Of a stretch of DNA of 64,000 nt, positions 17,623 through 26,341 are shown piece after piece. The DNA comes from JADGGM01 sp025449955 (lineage in GTDB: Bacteria; Gemmatimonadota; Gemmatimonadetes; Gemmatimonadales; Gemmatimonadaceae): positions 1 to 64,000 of the forward strand of contig DATBNO010000077.1 in assembly GCA_036554285.1 (NCBI GenBank), in the 5' to 3' direction. Within the stretch, counting starts at the first letter, position 1. Every line of letters begins with the position of its first letter. The notes below the pieces were generated by a model, which did not search any database, was not told where the DNA came from, and saw only the letters and a list, made by a program, of their open reading frames with translations. The translations under genes were made by a program, and so were the position numbers.

Positions 17623-17886
17623 TCAGACCGCGCGCACCGCGCTGATCTCCGGCACTTGCATGCGCAAATGCGCCTCGATCCCTTGCCGTAGCATCGCGGC
17701 GTCCATGTCGCAATCCGGACAGTCGCCGCCAATGTGCAGCACCGCCACTCCGGTGTTGCCGTCGAACTCCACCAATTCGATGATCGCCGCATCGAGACGC
17801 AACAAGGGCCGCATCTCCGTCAGTGCCTGACGAATGCGCCGCTCGATCGACTCGGCATCGCGCGGAGCGTGCTTCCATACTCTCAT
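17623..17886 (-). CDS. NifU C-terminal-like Fe-S scaffold protein
   Basis: This small protein of 87 residues consists of a single NifU/NfuA-type domain with the cluster-binding pair in GDCPDCDMD and VLHIGGDCP before it. ATG at 17886 is used because earlier sequence belongs to nrnA. It is likely to form or carry an Fe-S cluster for the Mrp ATPase encoded next. The 11-base gap to nrnA and 22-base gap to mrp indicate one transcript. Confidence 0.85.
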   Translation of the reverse strand: MRVWKHAPRDAESIERRIRQALTEMRPLLRLDAAIIELVEFDGNTGVAVLHIGGDCPDCDMDAAMLRQGIEAHLRMQVPEISAVRAV

Positions 17887-17897
17887 GATGCCGAAAG

Positions 17898-18962
17898 CTA
17901 GGTGGAGGCCGGCTTGCCTGCCAAGTCTCGGGGTTCGGACGATTGCGCAACGAACTCGCGAGCCGCTTTCAAGACCCGCTCGCGCACCGTGTCCAGCGAT
18001 CCCTGAATCAGAGCGCCCGCCGCTCGCGCGTGGCCTCCGCCGCCGAATTGGCGTGCGAAGCGGTTCACGTCCACCGTGCCCGTGCTGCGGAACGACGCCT
18101 TGACCTGCCCGTGCGCCAGCTCGCGGAAAAAGATCGCCATCCGCGTGCCCGCTACGCTGCGCGGATACTCGGCGATGCCGTCGAGCTCTTCGGGATGCAC
18201 GTTGTGTCGCTCGAGCACACCCGCCGGCAGCGACACCCACGACAGGCCGTAGGCCGGATCCACCGAGAGTGATTCGAGCGCCTCGCGCACCACGCGCAGC
18301 CGCCCAACGGAAACCGACGCGTAGATGCGCCGGTACATCTCCTCGGGGTCGACGCCCGCCGCGAGCAGCTGCCCCGCCATGGCGTGGCAGCGCGGCGACG
18401 TGTTGCTGAAGCGAAATCCGCCCGTGTCGGTGAGGATCGCCGTGTACAGCGCGCGGGCAATCGCCGGCGTGAGCGGCAGGTCGAGCACGCACGCCAGGTC
18501 GAACACCAGCTCGCCGGTGGCGCACGCGGCGATGTCCGCCATCACGATGTCGCCCGCCGGCGCATCGCTCGGCACGTGGTGATCGACCACGATGCGCGGC
18601 ACGTGGAGCGCGCGGACCGTGTCGGCCAACGTGCCTAACCGCCGGACGTCGTTGATGTCGAGCACCATGAGCAGGTCGACTTCCTCGATCGCGCGCGCGC
18701 CGGCCGCAGTCCGGTCGTCCACGCCTTCCAGCAGGAACGCGAACATCGACGGCCACGGCGTGGGGTTGACGATCCGGACCTGGAGACCACGCGCGGTGAG
18801 CAGGTGGGCCATGGCCACCTCGGATCCGCACCCATCGCCATCCGAATTGATGTGCGTCGATAGTGCGACCGTGCGCCCCGGGCGCAGCTCCGCGCCAATG
18901 CGTTCCGCGGCGGCACGACGTCCCGCAGGGACCGTTAGAAGATCAGGCAGGGCAAGTGTCAT
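17898..18962 (-). CDS. nrnA: DHH/DHHA1 phosphoesterase, NrnA-like oligoribonuclease/pAp phosphatase
   Basis: The 354-residue protein has the DHH-family metal motifs THINSDGDGCGS, VLDINDVRR, VVDHHVPSD and a further Asp in LTDTGGFRFSN. The DHHA1 C-terminal domain ends with the GGGGHARAAG signature. NrnA enzymes degrade nano-RNA and dephosphorylate pAp from sulfate assimilation. ATG at 18962 (MTLALPDLL) was preferred to a frame opening 54 bases upstream, because the family starts here. It leads the nifU-like/mrp operon. Confidence 0.85.
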   Translation of the reverse strand: MTLALPDLLTVPAGRRAAAERIGAELRPGRTVALSTHINSDGDGCGSEVAMAHLLTARGLQVRIVNPTPWPSMFAFLLEGVDDRTAAGARAIEEVDLLMVLDINDVRRLGTLADTVRALHVPRIVVDHHVPSDAPAGDIVMADIAACATGELVFDLACVLDLPLTPAIARALYTAILTDTGGFRFSNTSPRCHAMAGQLLAAGVDPEEMYRRIYASVSVGRLRVVREALESLSVDPAYGLSWVSLPAGVLERHNVHPEELDGIAEYPRSVAGTRMAIFFRELAHGQVKASFRSTGTVDVNRFARQFGGGGHARAAGALIQGSLDTVRERVLKAAREFVAQSSEPRDLAGKPAST

Positions 18963-19027
18963 TGACGTATGAATAGCAAGCGGCGCCCCCTCAGAGAGGC
19001 GCCGCTCGACGTGCAAGAATCAGGCGG

Positions 19028-20509
19028 TTAGTCCGCGGCGGCGGCGGACGGCGAGTCTGCCCTCTGTTGGAGCCGCGAGTGGTACCGACCGTACGAGAAG
19101 TAGATCACCAGGCCGATCACGAGCCAGACACCCAGGCGGATCCATGTGTCCAGCGGCAAGCCGGCCATAAGCCCGACGCAGCAGAAGATTCCGAGAAGGG
19201 GAACTGTCGGCACGAAGGGCGTGCGGAACGGACGATGGAGATCCGGTCGCGTGCGGCGCAGAACGATCACGCCGGCGCACACGATCGCGAAGGCGAGCAG
19301 CGTCCCGATGTTGACCAGCTCGCCGAGCAGTTGGATCGGGAACAGGCCGGCGACGATCGCCGCGACCGAACCCGTGAGGATCGTCGTCACATAGGGCGTC
19401 TTGAAGCGCGGGTGCACCTTCCCGAACACCGGCGGGAGCAGGCCATCGCGCGCCATCGAGAAGAAAATGCGCGGTTGTCCCATCAACATCACGAGCACCA
19501 CCGAGGCCAGACCGAGAACCGCCCCGATGTTGACGAACCACTTGAGCCACGCGAGGCCGGGACCGCCGTGTTCGATCGCCACGTACACCGGGAACGCGAC
19601 GTTGAGGTCCGTGTAGTGCGCCAAACCGGTCATGACCAGCGCCATCAGGATGTACAACACGGTACAAATGCCTAACGAGCCGAGGATGCCGATCGGCATG
19701 TCACGCTGCGGATTCCTGGCCTCTTGAGCCGTGGTCGATACGGCATCGAAGCCGATGTAGGCGAAGAAGATTACGCCGGCGCCGCGGATCACGCCGCTCC
19801 ACCCAAAGACCCCGAACTGCCCCGTCGTGTTAGGCGGAACGAATGGATGCCAGTTCGCCGGGTTCACGAACGCGAACCCGAATCCAATCACCAGCAAGAC
19901 GATCAGCACCTTCACGAACACGATGATGTTGTTGAAATTTGCCGACTCTTTGATTCCGATTACCAGCAGTGTTGTCATCAGTCCGGCCAGCAGTAGCGCC
20001 GGCAAGTTGATCAGAGCGCCTGTCGTATGGAGATGCCATCCGCCGGTCACGCTCAACGGTGCGTTCGCGAGTGCCGCCGGAATGTGGACGTGCCAATCGC
20101 TCATGAGCGCGGTGAAGTACCCGGACCATCCAACGGCGACCGTCGATGCCCCGAACAGATACTCCAGAATCAAATCCCATCCGATGATCCAGGCGATGAG
20201 CTCGCCCAGCGTAGAGTACGCGTACGTGTACGCGCTGCCGGCGATCGGAATCATCGACGCGAACTCTGCGTAACAGAGCCCGGCGAACAAGCACGCAATA
20301 CCCGACAGAATGAACGAGTACACCACGGCAGGTCCTGCATACTGCGCCGCCGCCGTGCCCGTCAGCACGAAGATGCCCGCACCAATAATGGCGCCGATGC
20401 CCAACATGGTGAGGTTCGTCGCCCCGAGCGCTCGCTTGAGCGAGCCCTCGCCCTCGGCGCCGGCCTCGTCCATGAGCACGGCCATGCTCTTCGTCGATAA
20501 CAAGCTCAT
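19028..20509 (-). CDS. APC-superfamily amino acid permease (cationic amino acid transporter type)
   Basis: The 493-residue protein has about 12-14 transmembrane helices. The unwound-helix-1 motif GIGAIIGAGIFVLTG near residue 40 and the CYAEFASMIPIAGSAYTY segment are typical of YfnA/CAT permeases that import amino acids by symport. The exact substrate is not predictable. It is monocistronic, with a probable promoter between it and guaB. It fits the peptide- and amino-acid-rich diet suggested by the peptidases in this window. Confidence 0.88.
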   Translation of the reverse strand: MSLLSTKSMAVLMDEAGAEGEGSLKRALGATNLTMLGIGAIIGAGIFVLTGTAAAQYAGPAVVYSFILSGIACLFAGLCYAEFASMIPIAGSAYTYAYSTLGELIAWIIGWDLILEYLFGASTVAVGWSGYFTALMSDWHVHIPAALANAPLSVTGGWHLHTTGALINLPALLLAGLMTTLLVIGIKESANFNNIIVFVKVLIVLLVIGFGFAFVNPANWHPFVPPNTTGQFGVFGWSGVIRGAGVIFFAYIGFDAVSTTAQEARNPQRDMPIGILGSLGICTVLYILMALVMTGLAHYTDLNVAFPVYVAIEHGGPGLAWLKWFVNIGAVLGLASVVLVMLMGQPRIFFSMARDGLLPPVFGKVHPRFKTPYVTTILTGSVAAIVAGLFPIQLLGELVNIGTLLAFAIVCAGVIVLRRTRPDLHRPFRTPFVPTVPLLGIFCCVGLMAGLPLDTWIRLGVWLVIGLVIYFSYGRYHSRLQQRADSPSAAAAD

Positions 20510-20593
20510 TCGGGATCTCCGTCGGAGACTATGGTGTCGCTGGAAGCGCTCGCCACGGGACAGGACGGTGCGATGAGGGCGGCGCCGGTGCTA

Positions 20594-20622
20594 CGTTCAC
20601 GGGGCGCGCACCCCTTTGTCAA
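20594..20622 (-). promoter_or_regulatory. Possible promoter of the amino acid permease gene, with a dyad in the spacer
   Basis: Reading the minus strand, a perfect TTGACA (complement of 20617-20622) is followed after 17 bases by TGAACG, a weak -10. The spacer contains an imperfect palindrome (20601-20614, GGGGCGCGCACCCC on the plus strand) that could be an operator. Start site and regulator are unknown. Confidence 0.35.
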
Positions 20623-20660
20623 GGGACTTGGCACCCCGTCACACTCGCATTCGATAGAGA

Positions 20661-22202
20661 TCAGACCGAGTAGTTGGGCGCCTCTCGCGTGATCGCCACA
20701 TCGTGCGGATGCGATTCGCGCAGTCCCGCCGTCGTGATGCGCACGAACTCGGTTTGCGTCCTGAGCTGCTCGATGTTCTCGCAGCCGACATAGCCCATCC
20801 CGCTTCGCAGCCCGCCCACCATCTGGAAAATGACGTCGCCCACGGGTCCCTTGTACGGCACCCGTCCCTCGATACCCTCCGGCACCAACTTCTTGGGCGA
20901 CATCTCGCCTTCCTGGAAGTATCGGTCGGCACTCCCGTCTTGCATGGCCGAGAGACTCCCCATGCCGCGAATCATCTTGAAGCGCCGGCCCTCGAGCAGG
21001 AACGACTCGCCCGGACTTTCCTCGGTGCCCGCGAGCATTGAACCCATCATCACCGACGATGCGCCGGCTGCGAGCGCCTTCACGATGTCGCCGGAATACT
21101 TGATACCGCCGTCGGCGATCACCGGGATGTCGCCCGCTCCTTCGACGGCATCCATCACCGCTGTGAGCTGAGGCACGCCGACGCCCGTTACGACACGCGT
21201 CGTGCAAATCGATCCCGGTCCAACGCCCACCTTCACCGCGTTCACGCCGCGCTCGACCAACGCCGCCGCGCCTTCTCGTGTCGCGATGTTTCCGGCGATC
21301 AACTGCACATCGGGGAACATCTCACGAACCGTCGCCGTCGCACGCAGGACCGATTCCGCGTGTCCGTGCGCCGTGTCGACCACCAGCGCATCCACACCCG
21401 CGGCGATCAACGCCGACGCGCGGTCGCTCATGTCACCAGCGGCCCCGATCGCCGCCGCCACGCGCAGGCGTCCGTGCTGGTCCTTGTTGGCAACCGGGAA
21501 TTGCCGGCGTTTGTGGATGTCCTTCACGGTGATGAGGCCGCGCAATTTTCCAGTCTCGTCCACCACCGGCAGCTTCTCGATGCGATGCTTGCCTAAAATG
21601 CGCTCCGCTTCGTCCAGCGTGGTTCCGACCGGCGCGGTGACGAGACCATCCTTCGTCATCGCGTCGTGCAGCGGGCGATCGAGGTTTCGCTCGAATTGCA
21701 GATCGCGATTCGTGATGATCCCGACCAGCCGTCCCTCGCGGTCGACGATCGGCACACCGGAAATCTTGAAGCGCATCATGAGCGCGTTCGCTTCGCGGAG
21801 CGTGGCGTCCGGCGCCAACGTGATCGGATTGAGAATCATTCCGCTTTCCGATCGCTTGACTCGATCGACTTCGGCCGCTTGCCGATCGATCGACATGTTC
21901 TTGTGGATCACGCCGATTCCACCGGCGCGGGCCATGGCGATCGCCATCTCCGACTCGGTTACCGTATCCATGGCCGCGGAGACGAGCGGCAGATTGAGCG
22001 GGATGCCCGTGCTCAACCGGGACGTTGTACTCACGTCCTTGGGATGCGGGTATGAGTGACGCGGCACGAGGAGCACGTCATCGAAGGTCAACGCGCTTTC
22101 GACGCGGATGCGGGATGACCCTTCTTCGATGCGCGACGGCCCGCCTTCCACTGCGGTGGAACGGGCGGGCCGGGGGGCTGACGCGCGAGTTGAGGTAGCC
22201 AT
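20661..22202 (-). CDS. guaB: Inosine-5'-monophosphate dehydrogenase
   Basis: IMPDH oxidises IMP to XMP with NAD+, the committed step of guanine nucleotide synthesis. The protein has the N-terminal TFDDVLLVP, two CBS domains (about residues 105-225), the catalytic loop GPGSICTTR with C333, and the flap/C-terminal GMGSLSAM and GVEG-like sequence (here EGIEGRVPYKG). ATG at 22202 was chosen; a GTG at 22229 would add nine residues. Residues before RVESALTFDD form an unusual basic/Ser-rich extension of about 30 residues. It lies in a stretch of nearly 3 kb without the GTTAGGC heptamer. Confidence 0.95.
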   Translation of the reverse strand: MATSTRASAPRPARSTAVEGGPSRIEEGSSRIRVESALTFDDVLLVPRHSYPHPKDVSTTSRLSTGIPLNLPLVSAAMDTVTESEMAIAMARAGGIGVIHKNMSIDRQAAEVDRVKRSESGMILNPITLAPDATLREANALMMRFKISGVPIVDREGRLVGIITNRDLQFERNLDRPLHDAMTKDGLVTAPVGTTLDEAERILGKHRIEKLPVVDETGKLRGLITVKDIHKRRQFPVANKDQHGRLRVAAAIGAAGDMSDRASALIAAGVDALVVDTAHGHAESVLRATATVREMFPDVQLIAGNIATREGAAALVERGVNAVKVGVGPGSICTTRVVTGVGVPQLTAVMDAVEGAGDIPVIADGGIKYSGDIVKALAAGASSVMMGSMLAGTEESPGESFLLEGRRFKMIRGMGSLSAMQDGSADRYFQEGEMSPKKLVPEGIEGRVPYKGPVGDVIFQMVGGLRSGMGYVGCENIEQLRTQTEFVRITTAGLRESHPHDVAITREAPNYSV

Positions 22203-22259
22203 AGCCAAAGCTAAGGAGTGCCCCAGCACCCTGCAAGCGGACGCATGTCCAATCGTGCG

Positions 22260-22769
22260 TTAGAGCATGCGCTTCTTGAGACGGCGACGAACGCGCATCC
22301 GCGTGCTGAACGGCAGGAAAAAGGCCGCCGCGAGCATCACGGCTTCGAGACTCTTCGGAGTCAGCTCGTCGGGGTCTCCGTCCCAGTGATCGGCGATGAC
22401 GTCTCGACCGGCGTGCGAGATCAGCCGATTCAACGCCAACATGATCACATAAATGTCGTCGATCTCTCCGATCACCGGAATGAAATCCGGGATCAAGTCG
22501 AACGGCATGATCACGTAGCCGATAGCGGCGGCCACGAACACCTTGTCGATGTTCGAGACGCGCTCGTCCGTTAGCAGGCCCCACAGCAGACGCAGATACG
22601 ACGGGATCTGTCTGACCGCGCCCAACAGAGTCCGCTTGGCGCCGCGGCGCGGACGCCGCCCCGCGCGGTCCTCGCGCTCGCCGCGGCCATGGAGCCAGCC
22701 GAAGCCGCGCGTTCGCCGCTCTTCGCCCTCGCGCTCGCGCTCGCGGACGCGCCGTGTGTGTACGCTCAT
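22260..22769 (-). CDS. YkvA/DUF1232 family membrane protein
   Basis: The 169-residue protein has the DUF1232 core IMPFDLIPDFIPVIGEIDD (about residues 87-105) within a hydrophobic region, preceded by a strongly Arg/Glu-rich tail of about 45 residues. The family is widespread and uncharacterised. It overlaps the stop of the upstream small gene by four bases, so the two are probably coupled. Confidence 0.8.
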   Translation of the reverse strand: MSVHTRRVREREREGEERRTRGFGWLHGRGEREDRAGRRPRRGAKRTLLGAVRQIPSYLRLLWGLLTDERVSNIDKVFVAAAIGYVIMPFDLIPDFIPVIGEIDDIYVIMLALNRLISHAGRDVIADHWDGDPDELTPKSLEAVMLAAAFFLPFSTRMRVRRRLKKRML

Positions 22770-23191
22770 GGCTGACCCTCCCTCGCATCCGGAGACTGCG
22801 TTCCGTTAGGCGGTGGCTCGGCGTGCGCCGGCTCCGCGGATGCGGGGCCGTCCTCGGGCCGGTCGACCGTGGCCGCGCGGCTCGCCGTGCGCGCCGCCAC
22901 CTCGATCACGTCGGACGCCACGGACTTGCCCGCCGCGGCCACGCCTTGCAGCACGCCCATCGCCTTGCTCAAGAGCCCCATCGTCTCGGCGATGCCCGTC
23001 GCGGACACGCGACCGGCCCGCAGACTGTCCTCCACGCCCTCCGCGAACCGCTGAAAGACGTTGGGCGTTTGCGCGGTCTTCTGCGCGTAGCGCGACTCGA
23101 GAAACTCGATGTAGTCGAGCAACTGATAGCCGCGCTCGTCGGGCAGCGTGTCGAGCTTGCGCAGGAGCCGATCCCGCAATGTCTCGTTCAT
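22766..23191 (-). CDS. Hypothetical helical protein
   Basis: A 141-residue protein that I do not recognise. The first 50 residues (MNETLRDRLLRKLDTLPDER..) form a charged helix followed by YQLLDYIEFLESRYA, which resembles DUF2281-like short helical segments. The middle is Ala/Gly/Val-rich and the last 35 residues are Pro/Glu/Ala-rich and probably disordered. It sits 22 bases downstream of the second M15-like peptidase and overlaps ykvA, in one probable operon. Confidence 0.6.
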   Translation of the reverse strand: MNETLRDRLLRKLDTLPDERGYQLLDYIEFLESRYAQKTAQTPNVFQRFAEGVEDSLRAGRVSATGIAETMGLLSKAMGVLQGVAAAGKSVASDVIEVAARTASRAATVDRPEDGPASAEPAHAEPPPNGTQSPDAREGQP

Positions 23192-23213
23192 GTCATCTAC
23201 GGCAATGACGGCG

Positions 23214-24287
23214 TCAGCCGTGCCAGCGAACGCGGCGGCCTCGCACGTCGATATGCACGTAAGGATGACTATATCTGTGGCTGGTGTACACTCCCATGCC
23301 GCCCACCAGGTCGGGATACTCGGCTTCGACCGAGTCGACCGCGGCTGCGACGAGCTTCGCGTCGCGCCGATCGATCCGGCCGTTCCCGTCCGCATCGATG
23401 GCCACGTCCAGCGCGTCGCCGAACTGGTGACGGCTGTCGCGGGCTGCGCGCGGCACGTGACGATTGTACGCCGGCGTGCGGAAGCCCGAGTGCAGATCGA
23501 GCTCCACGGGCACGTCGCCGGACACGCGGCCGAGTGAGCGCGAGATCCGCTCGAGGACGAGCTCGAGCTTGTCGAAGACCCTGGGGTCGATTGCGGCGTA
23601 GCGCGGCCACGTGTCCTGCCCATCGCGCGACAGGAAATCGCCCAGCGTCAGATGCGACGACACCGGCAGATCGATTTCGTCGGGCGTCACCTTCACGAAG
23701 CCCTCCGGCCGATCCGAGGAATCGGCGCGATGACGCTCGGCGCGATAGAGGCCCATCTTGTATCCGTCCATCATGGCGCCGTGCTTTTCGTCGAACGGCA
23801 CCATCACGGCGAGCGTCAGCCCATCCACGACGTGCTCGTCGGCACCGTGGAGGAGCGCCAGACGATAGAAGCCCGGCTGCTGGGGAGCGACGAGTGTGTC
23901 GCCCGCGTATCGGCGCGCACTGTCTTCGAGGCGCGAGTCGTCCACGCGCTGCCACGCGTACCGCAGCGAGAGCGTGTCGTTAGGCAGGACGATCGGATAG
24001 TCGACGTGCTCGCCCGGCATCGCGGTGGCCAGCCGCAGCTCGCCGCTCTTGCCGAGTGCTTCCGGCGCCGGGCTGGCCTCCATGGCCAGCGCGCCGAAGG
24101 CGCTGTCGACCACGAGCGCGGACGCGCCGGCCACCACCGCGCGAGGCGGGTGATACCAACCAATCACGGCCCAGGCGGCGACGAACCACGCCGACATTCT
24201 GAGCAGTTTGATTATGGGGCGGGCAACGGTAGAGGCCGCTATGAAGATGGGGTGCCGACCGTCGCGTGGCGGCCGGCCGGTATTCAC
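23214..24287 (-). CDS. M15-like (DUF882/YcbK-type) peptidase with an EF-hand loop
   Basis: The 357-residue protein has an N-terminal membrane segment (about 30-50) and a C-terminal M15A-type domain: HSGFRTPAYN, SRHQFGDALD (H287, D294) and YVHIDVRG (H345). These are the metal-binding residues of peptidases that trim peptidoglycan cross-links. Between the second and third blocks lies DADGNGRIDRRD at 298-309, a textbook EF-hand calcium loop. The N-terminal part (about 70-190) is a beta-rich region without recognised family. GTG 24287 overlaps the paralogue's stop as GTGA. Confidence 0.75.
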   Translation of the reverse strand: MNTGRPPRDGRHPIFIAASTVARPIIKLLRMSAWFVAAWAVIGWYHPPRAVVAGASALVVDSAFGALAMEASPAPEALGKSGELRLATAMPGEHVDYPIVLPNDTLSLRYAWQRVDDSRLEDSARRYAGDTLVAPQQPGFYRLALLHGADEHVVDGLTLAVMVPFDEKHGAMMDGYKMGLYRAERHRADSSDRPEGFVKVTPDEIDLPVSSHLTLGDFLSRDGQDTWPRYAAIDPRVFDKLELVLERISRSLGRVSGDVPVELDLHSGFRTPAYNRHVPRAARDSRHQFGDALDVAIDADGNGRIDRRDAKLVAAAVDSVEAEYPDLVGGMGVYTSHRYSHPYVHIDVRGRRVRWHG

Positions 24288-25282
24288 CGTGCGCCCCAGC
24301 GCACGCGCTCGCCGCGCGTGTCGATGTGCACGAATGGTCCGTGTTGGCGGTTGGCGTGATAGAGGCCTACGCCGCCCACGAGATCGGGATGCTCTGCTTC
24401 GACGCGATCAACCGCGTCGCGGATGATGCGCGCGTCGCGCATGTTGACGCGCCCATCGTGATTCAAATCGTCCATCCGGCCTGACTCGTTGTTGTCGACG
24501 AATACATCCGCCGCATCCCCGTATTGATGCCGGCTATCGCGCGCGCGTCCACCGCGCGTCCCGACGCCGCGTTTGTTGTATTCAGGCGTGCGGAACCCCG
24601 ACATGATCGTGAGGTGATCCACGCGCACACCGTGCTCGTTCAAATCGGCGATCACGAGCTCGAGCTTGTCGACCAACTTCGCGTTGAGCGCGAGATACTT
24701 GGGCCACACGTCTTCCTGATCGTGCGTCAGGAAATCGCGCAGTCTGAAGTGCTCGGAGACCCACGTGTCCTCGTTCTCTGGCGTGACCTCGATGAAGCCA
24801 TCGGGGTCCGCATACATCGAGTCGCGAGACGCGTGCCGCTCATGCGGCCAGGTGCCAAGCCAATAGGCTCCAATTCGACCCTTCTGCTTGGCAGCGAACG
24901 GAACGAGCGAAATGAACGACAGCGGCTGAGACACCGCGCTGTCGTGAACTGTGTAGATGCCGGGGCGGTCCAGCGCGCTGTCGCCGAACAGCTCTTGCAG
25001 CGCGTCGACGCCGATGGACGGATGCGAGGGACTCACGAAGAACGCGCGCAGTTTGCCGCTGCGTCCGACGAGCGAGTTGATGAACCAGAGTCCGGCTTTG
25101 GGGGGCAAGGCAGCACGCGCAGGAATCAGCGTCGCGCTCGCGATGGAGTCGCCTGATGCAATGGGCACGCGCGCCGCATCGGCTCGCGGGGCGGCGCCTG
25201 CGGCCGCGACCAGCACGACTCCGGCGCCGACAACTCTCATGGCGCGCTTGCAGCGAAACGCGCCTGCTCGTACACGGTTCAT
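24284..25282 (-). CDS. M15-like (DUF882/YcbK-type) peptidase with EF-hand loops, riboswitch-controlled
   Basis: A paralogue of the following gene (332 residues) with a signal peptide or anchor at about 15-35. The M15A-type blocks are MSGFRTPEYNK, SRHQYGDAADV (H252, D259) and FVHIDTRG (H319). The same insertion site carries DLNHDGRVNMRD at 272-283, a full EF-hand loop, preceded by a second, imperfect one (DNNESGRMDD). The ATG at 25282 has GGGAGG five bases upstream, directly after a probable c-di-GMP riboswitch. The likely role is calcium-dependent cell wall cleavage under c-di-GMP control, inferred from motifs and context. Confidence 0.75.
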   Translation of the reverse strand: MNRVRAGAFRCKRAMRVVGAGVVLVAAAGAAPRADAARVPIASGDSIASATLIPARAALPPKAGLWFINSLVGRSGKLRAFFVSPSHPSIGVDALQELFGDSALDRPGIYTVHDSAVSQPLSFISLVPFAAKQKGRIGAYWLGTWPHERHASRDSMYADPDGFIEVTPENEDTWVSEHFRLRDFLTHDQEDVWPKYLALNAKLVDKLELVIADLNEHGVRVDHLTIMSGFRTPEYNKRGVGTRGGRARDSRHQYGDAADVFVDNNESGRMDDLNHDGRVNMRDARIIRDAVDRVEAEHPDLVGGVGLYHANRQHGPFVHIDTRGERVRWGAR

Positions 25283-25287
25283 CGGCG

Positions 25288-25368
25288 CCTCCCTGGCAAC
25301 CAGACTGACGGCAGCAACGCCGTCTCTTGGCTTTGCGCGTCGGCGTGTTCCGGCCGACTTGCCCTTGG
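25288..25368 (-). ncRNA. Probable c-di-GMP-I (GEMM) riboswitch abutting the ribosome binding site
   Basis: Read on the minus strand, the 5' leader contains AGGGCAA (complement of 25359-25365). A stem GTCGGC/GCCGAC (25339-25358) with a GGAA-containing loop follows, then GCGCAAAGCC ending at 25329. A second stem GACGGC/GCCGTC (25307-25324) and AGTCTGGTTGCC ending at 25295 complete the element. Order and conserved segments match the GEMM consensus (AGGGCAA, CGCAAAGCC, GGUUGCC). The Shine-Dalgarno GGGAGG (25288-25293) starts two bases after the closing strand, so ligand binding could control translation of the M15-like peptidase. Identified by eye only. Confidence 0.62.
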
Positions 25369-25477
25369 CAAGGAGCCCCCGTCACGACGGGGAAAGGAAC
25401 TCCATTAACCATAGGGGGGACGCACTTGGTAGGAAGGCGCAACCCGTGATCACAGGCCAACTTGACTGACCAAACGG

Positions 25478-26332
25478 TCAATAAATGTACACGGGCGTTC
25501 CGACCGGAACGATGCCGTACAGATAGTCGATGTCTTCGTTGCGGAGACGTACGCAGCCGTGGCTCGTGGCGGCGCCAACCGAGCGCGGTTCATCGGTGCC
25601 GTGCAGCGCATAGCCGTCGCCGAGGTTCAAGCGATGGCCGCCTAACGTACCGCGATACTTTCGTTGGTTCGTCCCGTACGGCGGCACGATGAGGGTCGTG
25701 CCGTCGATGATCTCGCGGCCCTCGCCCGACTCGTACGGCACTTCGTGTCCGTCGGCGAATTTCTTCACGACGTCGGCGCCGTCCACCAGGATTTCGCCGC
25801 CGTCCGCGGTTTTCACCGTTTGGCCGCGCTTGAGCATCACGACGGTGAGCTTCTTCTTGTCCGCGATCTCGACGAAGTGCCAGTCGGGCGGCACCCACAC
25901 CGGGCCGGCATCCTTGTTCAACACCGTTAGGCGGCCGCGCGGCGTGTCGAACTTGTACTCGTCCGTCTTGCCGACCTGCTTGACCAGCGTCTTGCCGCTG
26001 CCCACCGCCACGCGCGTGGTGTAGAACACCGTGTCGCCTAACTTGTACCACATCCGGCGATCGGCGATGCTCACCACGATGTACGGCTTGCCGGCGTCGG
26101 GGCCCGGCGTCGCCTCGGCCATTGCCTTACGCAACGAATCGGCCGTCACGCCGGCGCCGTAGCGCACCCGGTTGAGCAGATCCCGGCTGTGATCGAGCAC
26201 GCCGCGGGTGATATCGCGCGCGTAGCGCACCTGCAGCGTGGAGTAGCCGAACGCACCCGTCGCCGCCGCGGCGACAATCGCGACGCCGCCGAGCACGTAG
26301 ACGCTGCGCGGAGTCGATCGAAACGGGTTCAT
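25478..26332 (-). CDS. L,D-transpeptidase (YkuD family)
   Basis: The 284-residue protein has one N-terminal transmembrane or signal segment (about 10-30). The periplasmic YkuD domain starts near YIVVSIADRRMWYKLGD and ends with the catalytic motif SHGCVRL, with the nucleophile C260 and H258 visible, then the terminal VGTPVYIY. Such enzymes make 3-3 cross-links or attach proteins to peptidoglycan. An insertion of about 80 residues in the middle (KKLTVVMLKRGQTV.. region) lengthens the domain. It lies nine bases after the degenerate paralogue. Confidence 0.88.
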   Translation of the reverse strand: MNPFRSTPRSVYVLGGVAIVAAAATGAFGYSTLQVRYARDITRGVLDHSRDLLNRVRYGAGVTADSLRKAMAEATPGPDAGKPYIVVSIADRRMWYKLGDTVFYTTRVAVGSGKTLVKQVGKTDEYKFDTPRGRLTVLNKDAGPVWVPPDWHFVEIADKKKLTVVMLKRGQTVKTADGGEILVDGADVVKKFADGHEVPYESGEGREIIDGTTLIVPPYGTNQRKYRGTLGGHRLNLGDGYALHGTDEPRSVGAATSHGCVRLRNEDIDYLYGIVPVGTPVYIY

Positions 26333-26341
26333 TGCCGCCCG

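Noticed and set aside
25283..25477. c-di-AMP (ydaO) riboswitch upstream of the M15-like peptidase
   Set aside because: Cell wall peptidases are common targets, but the conserved segments fit the c-di-GMP-I pattern and not the ydaO consensus.
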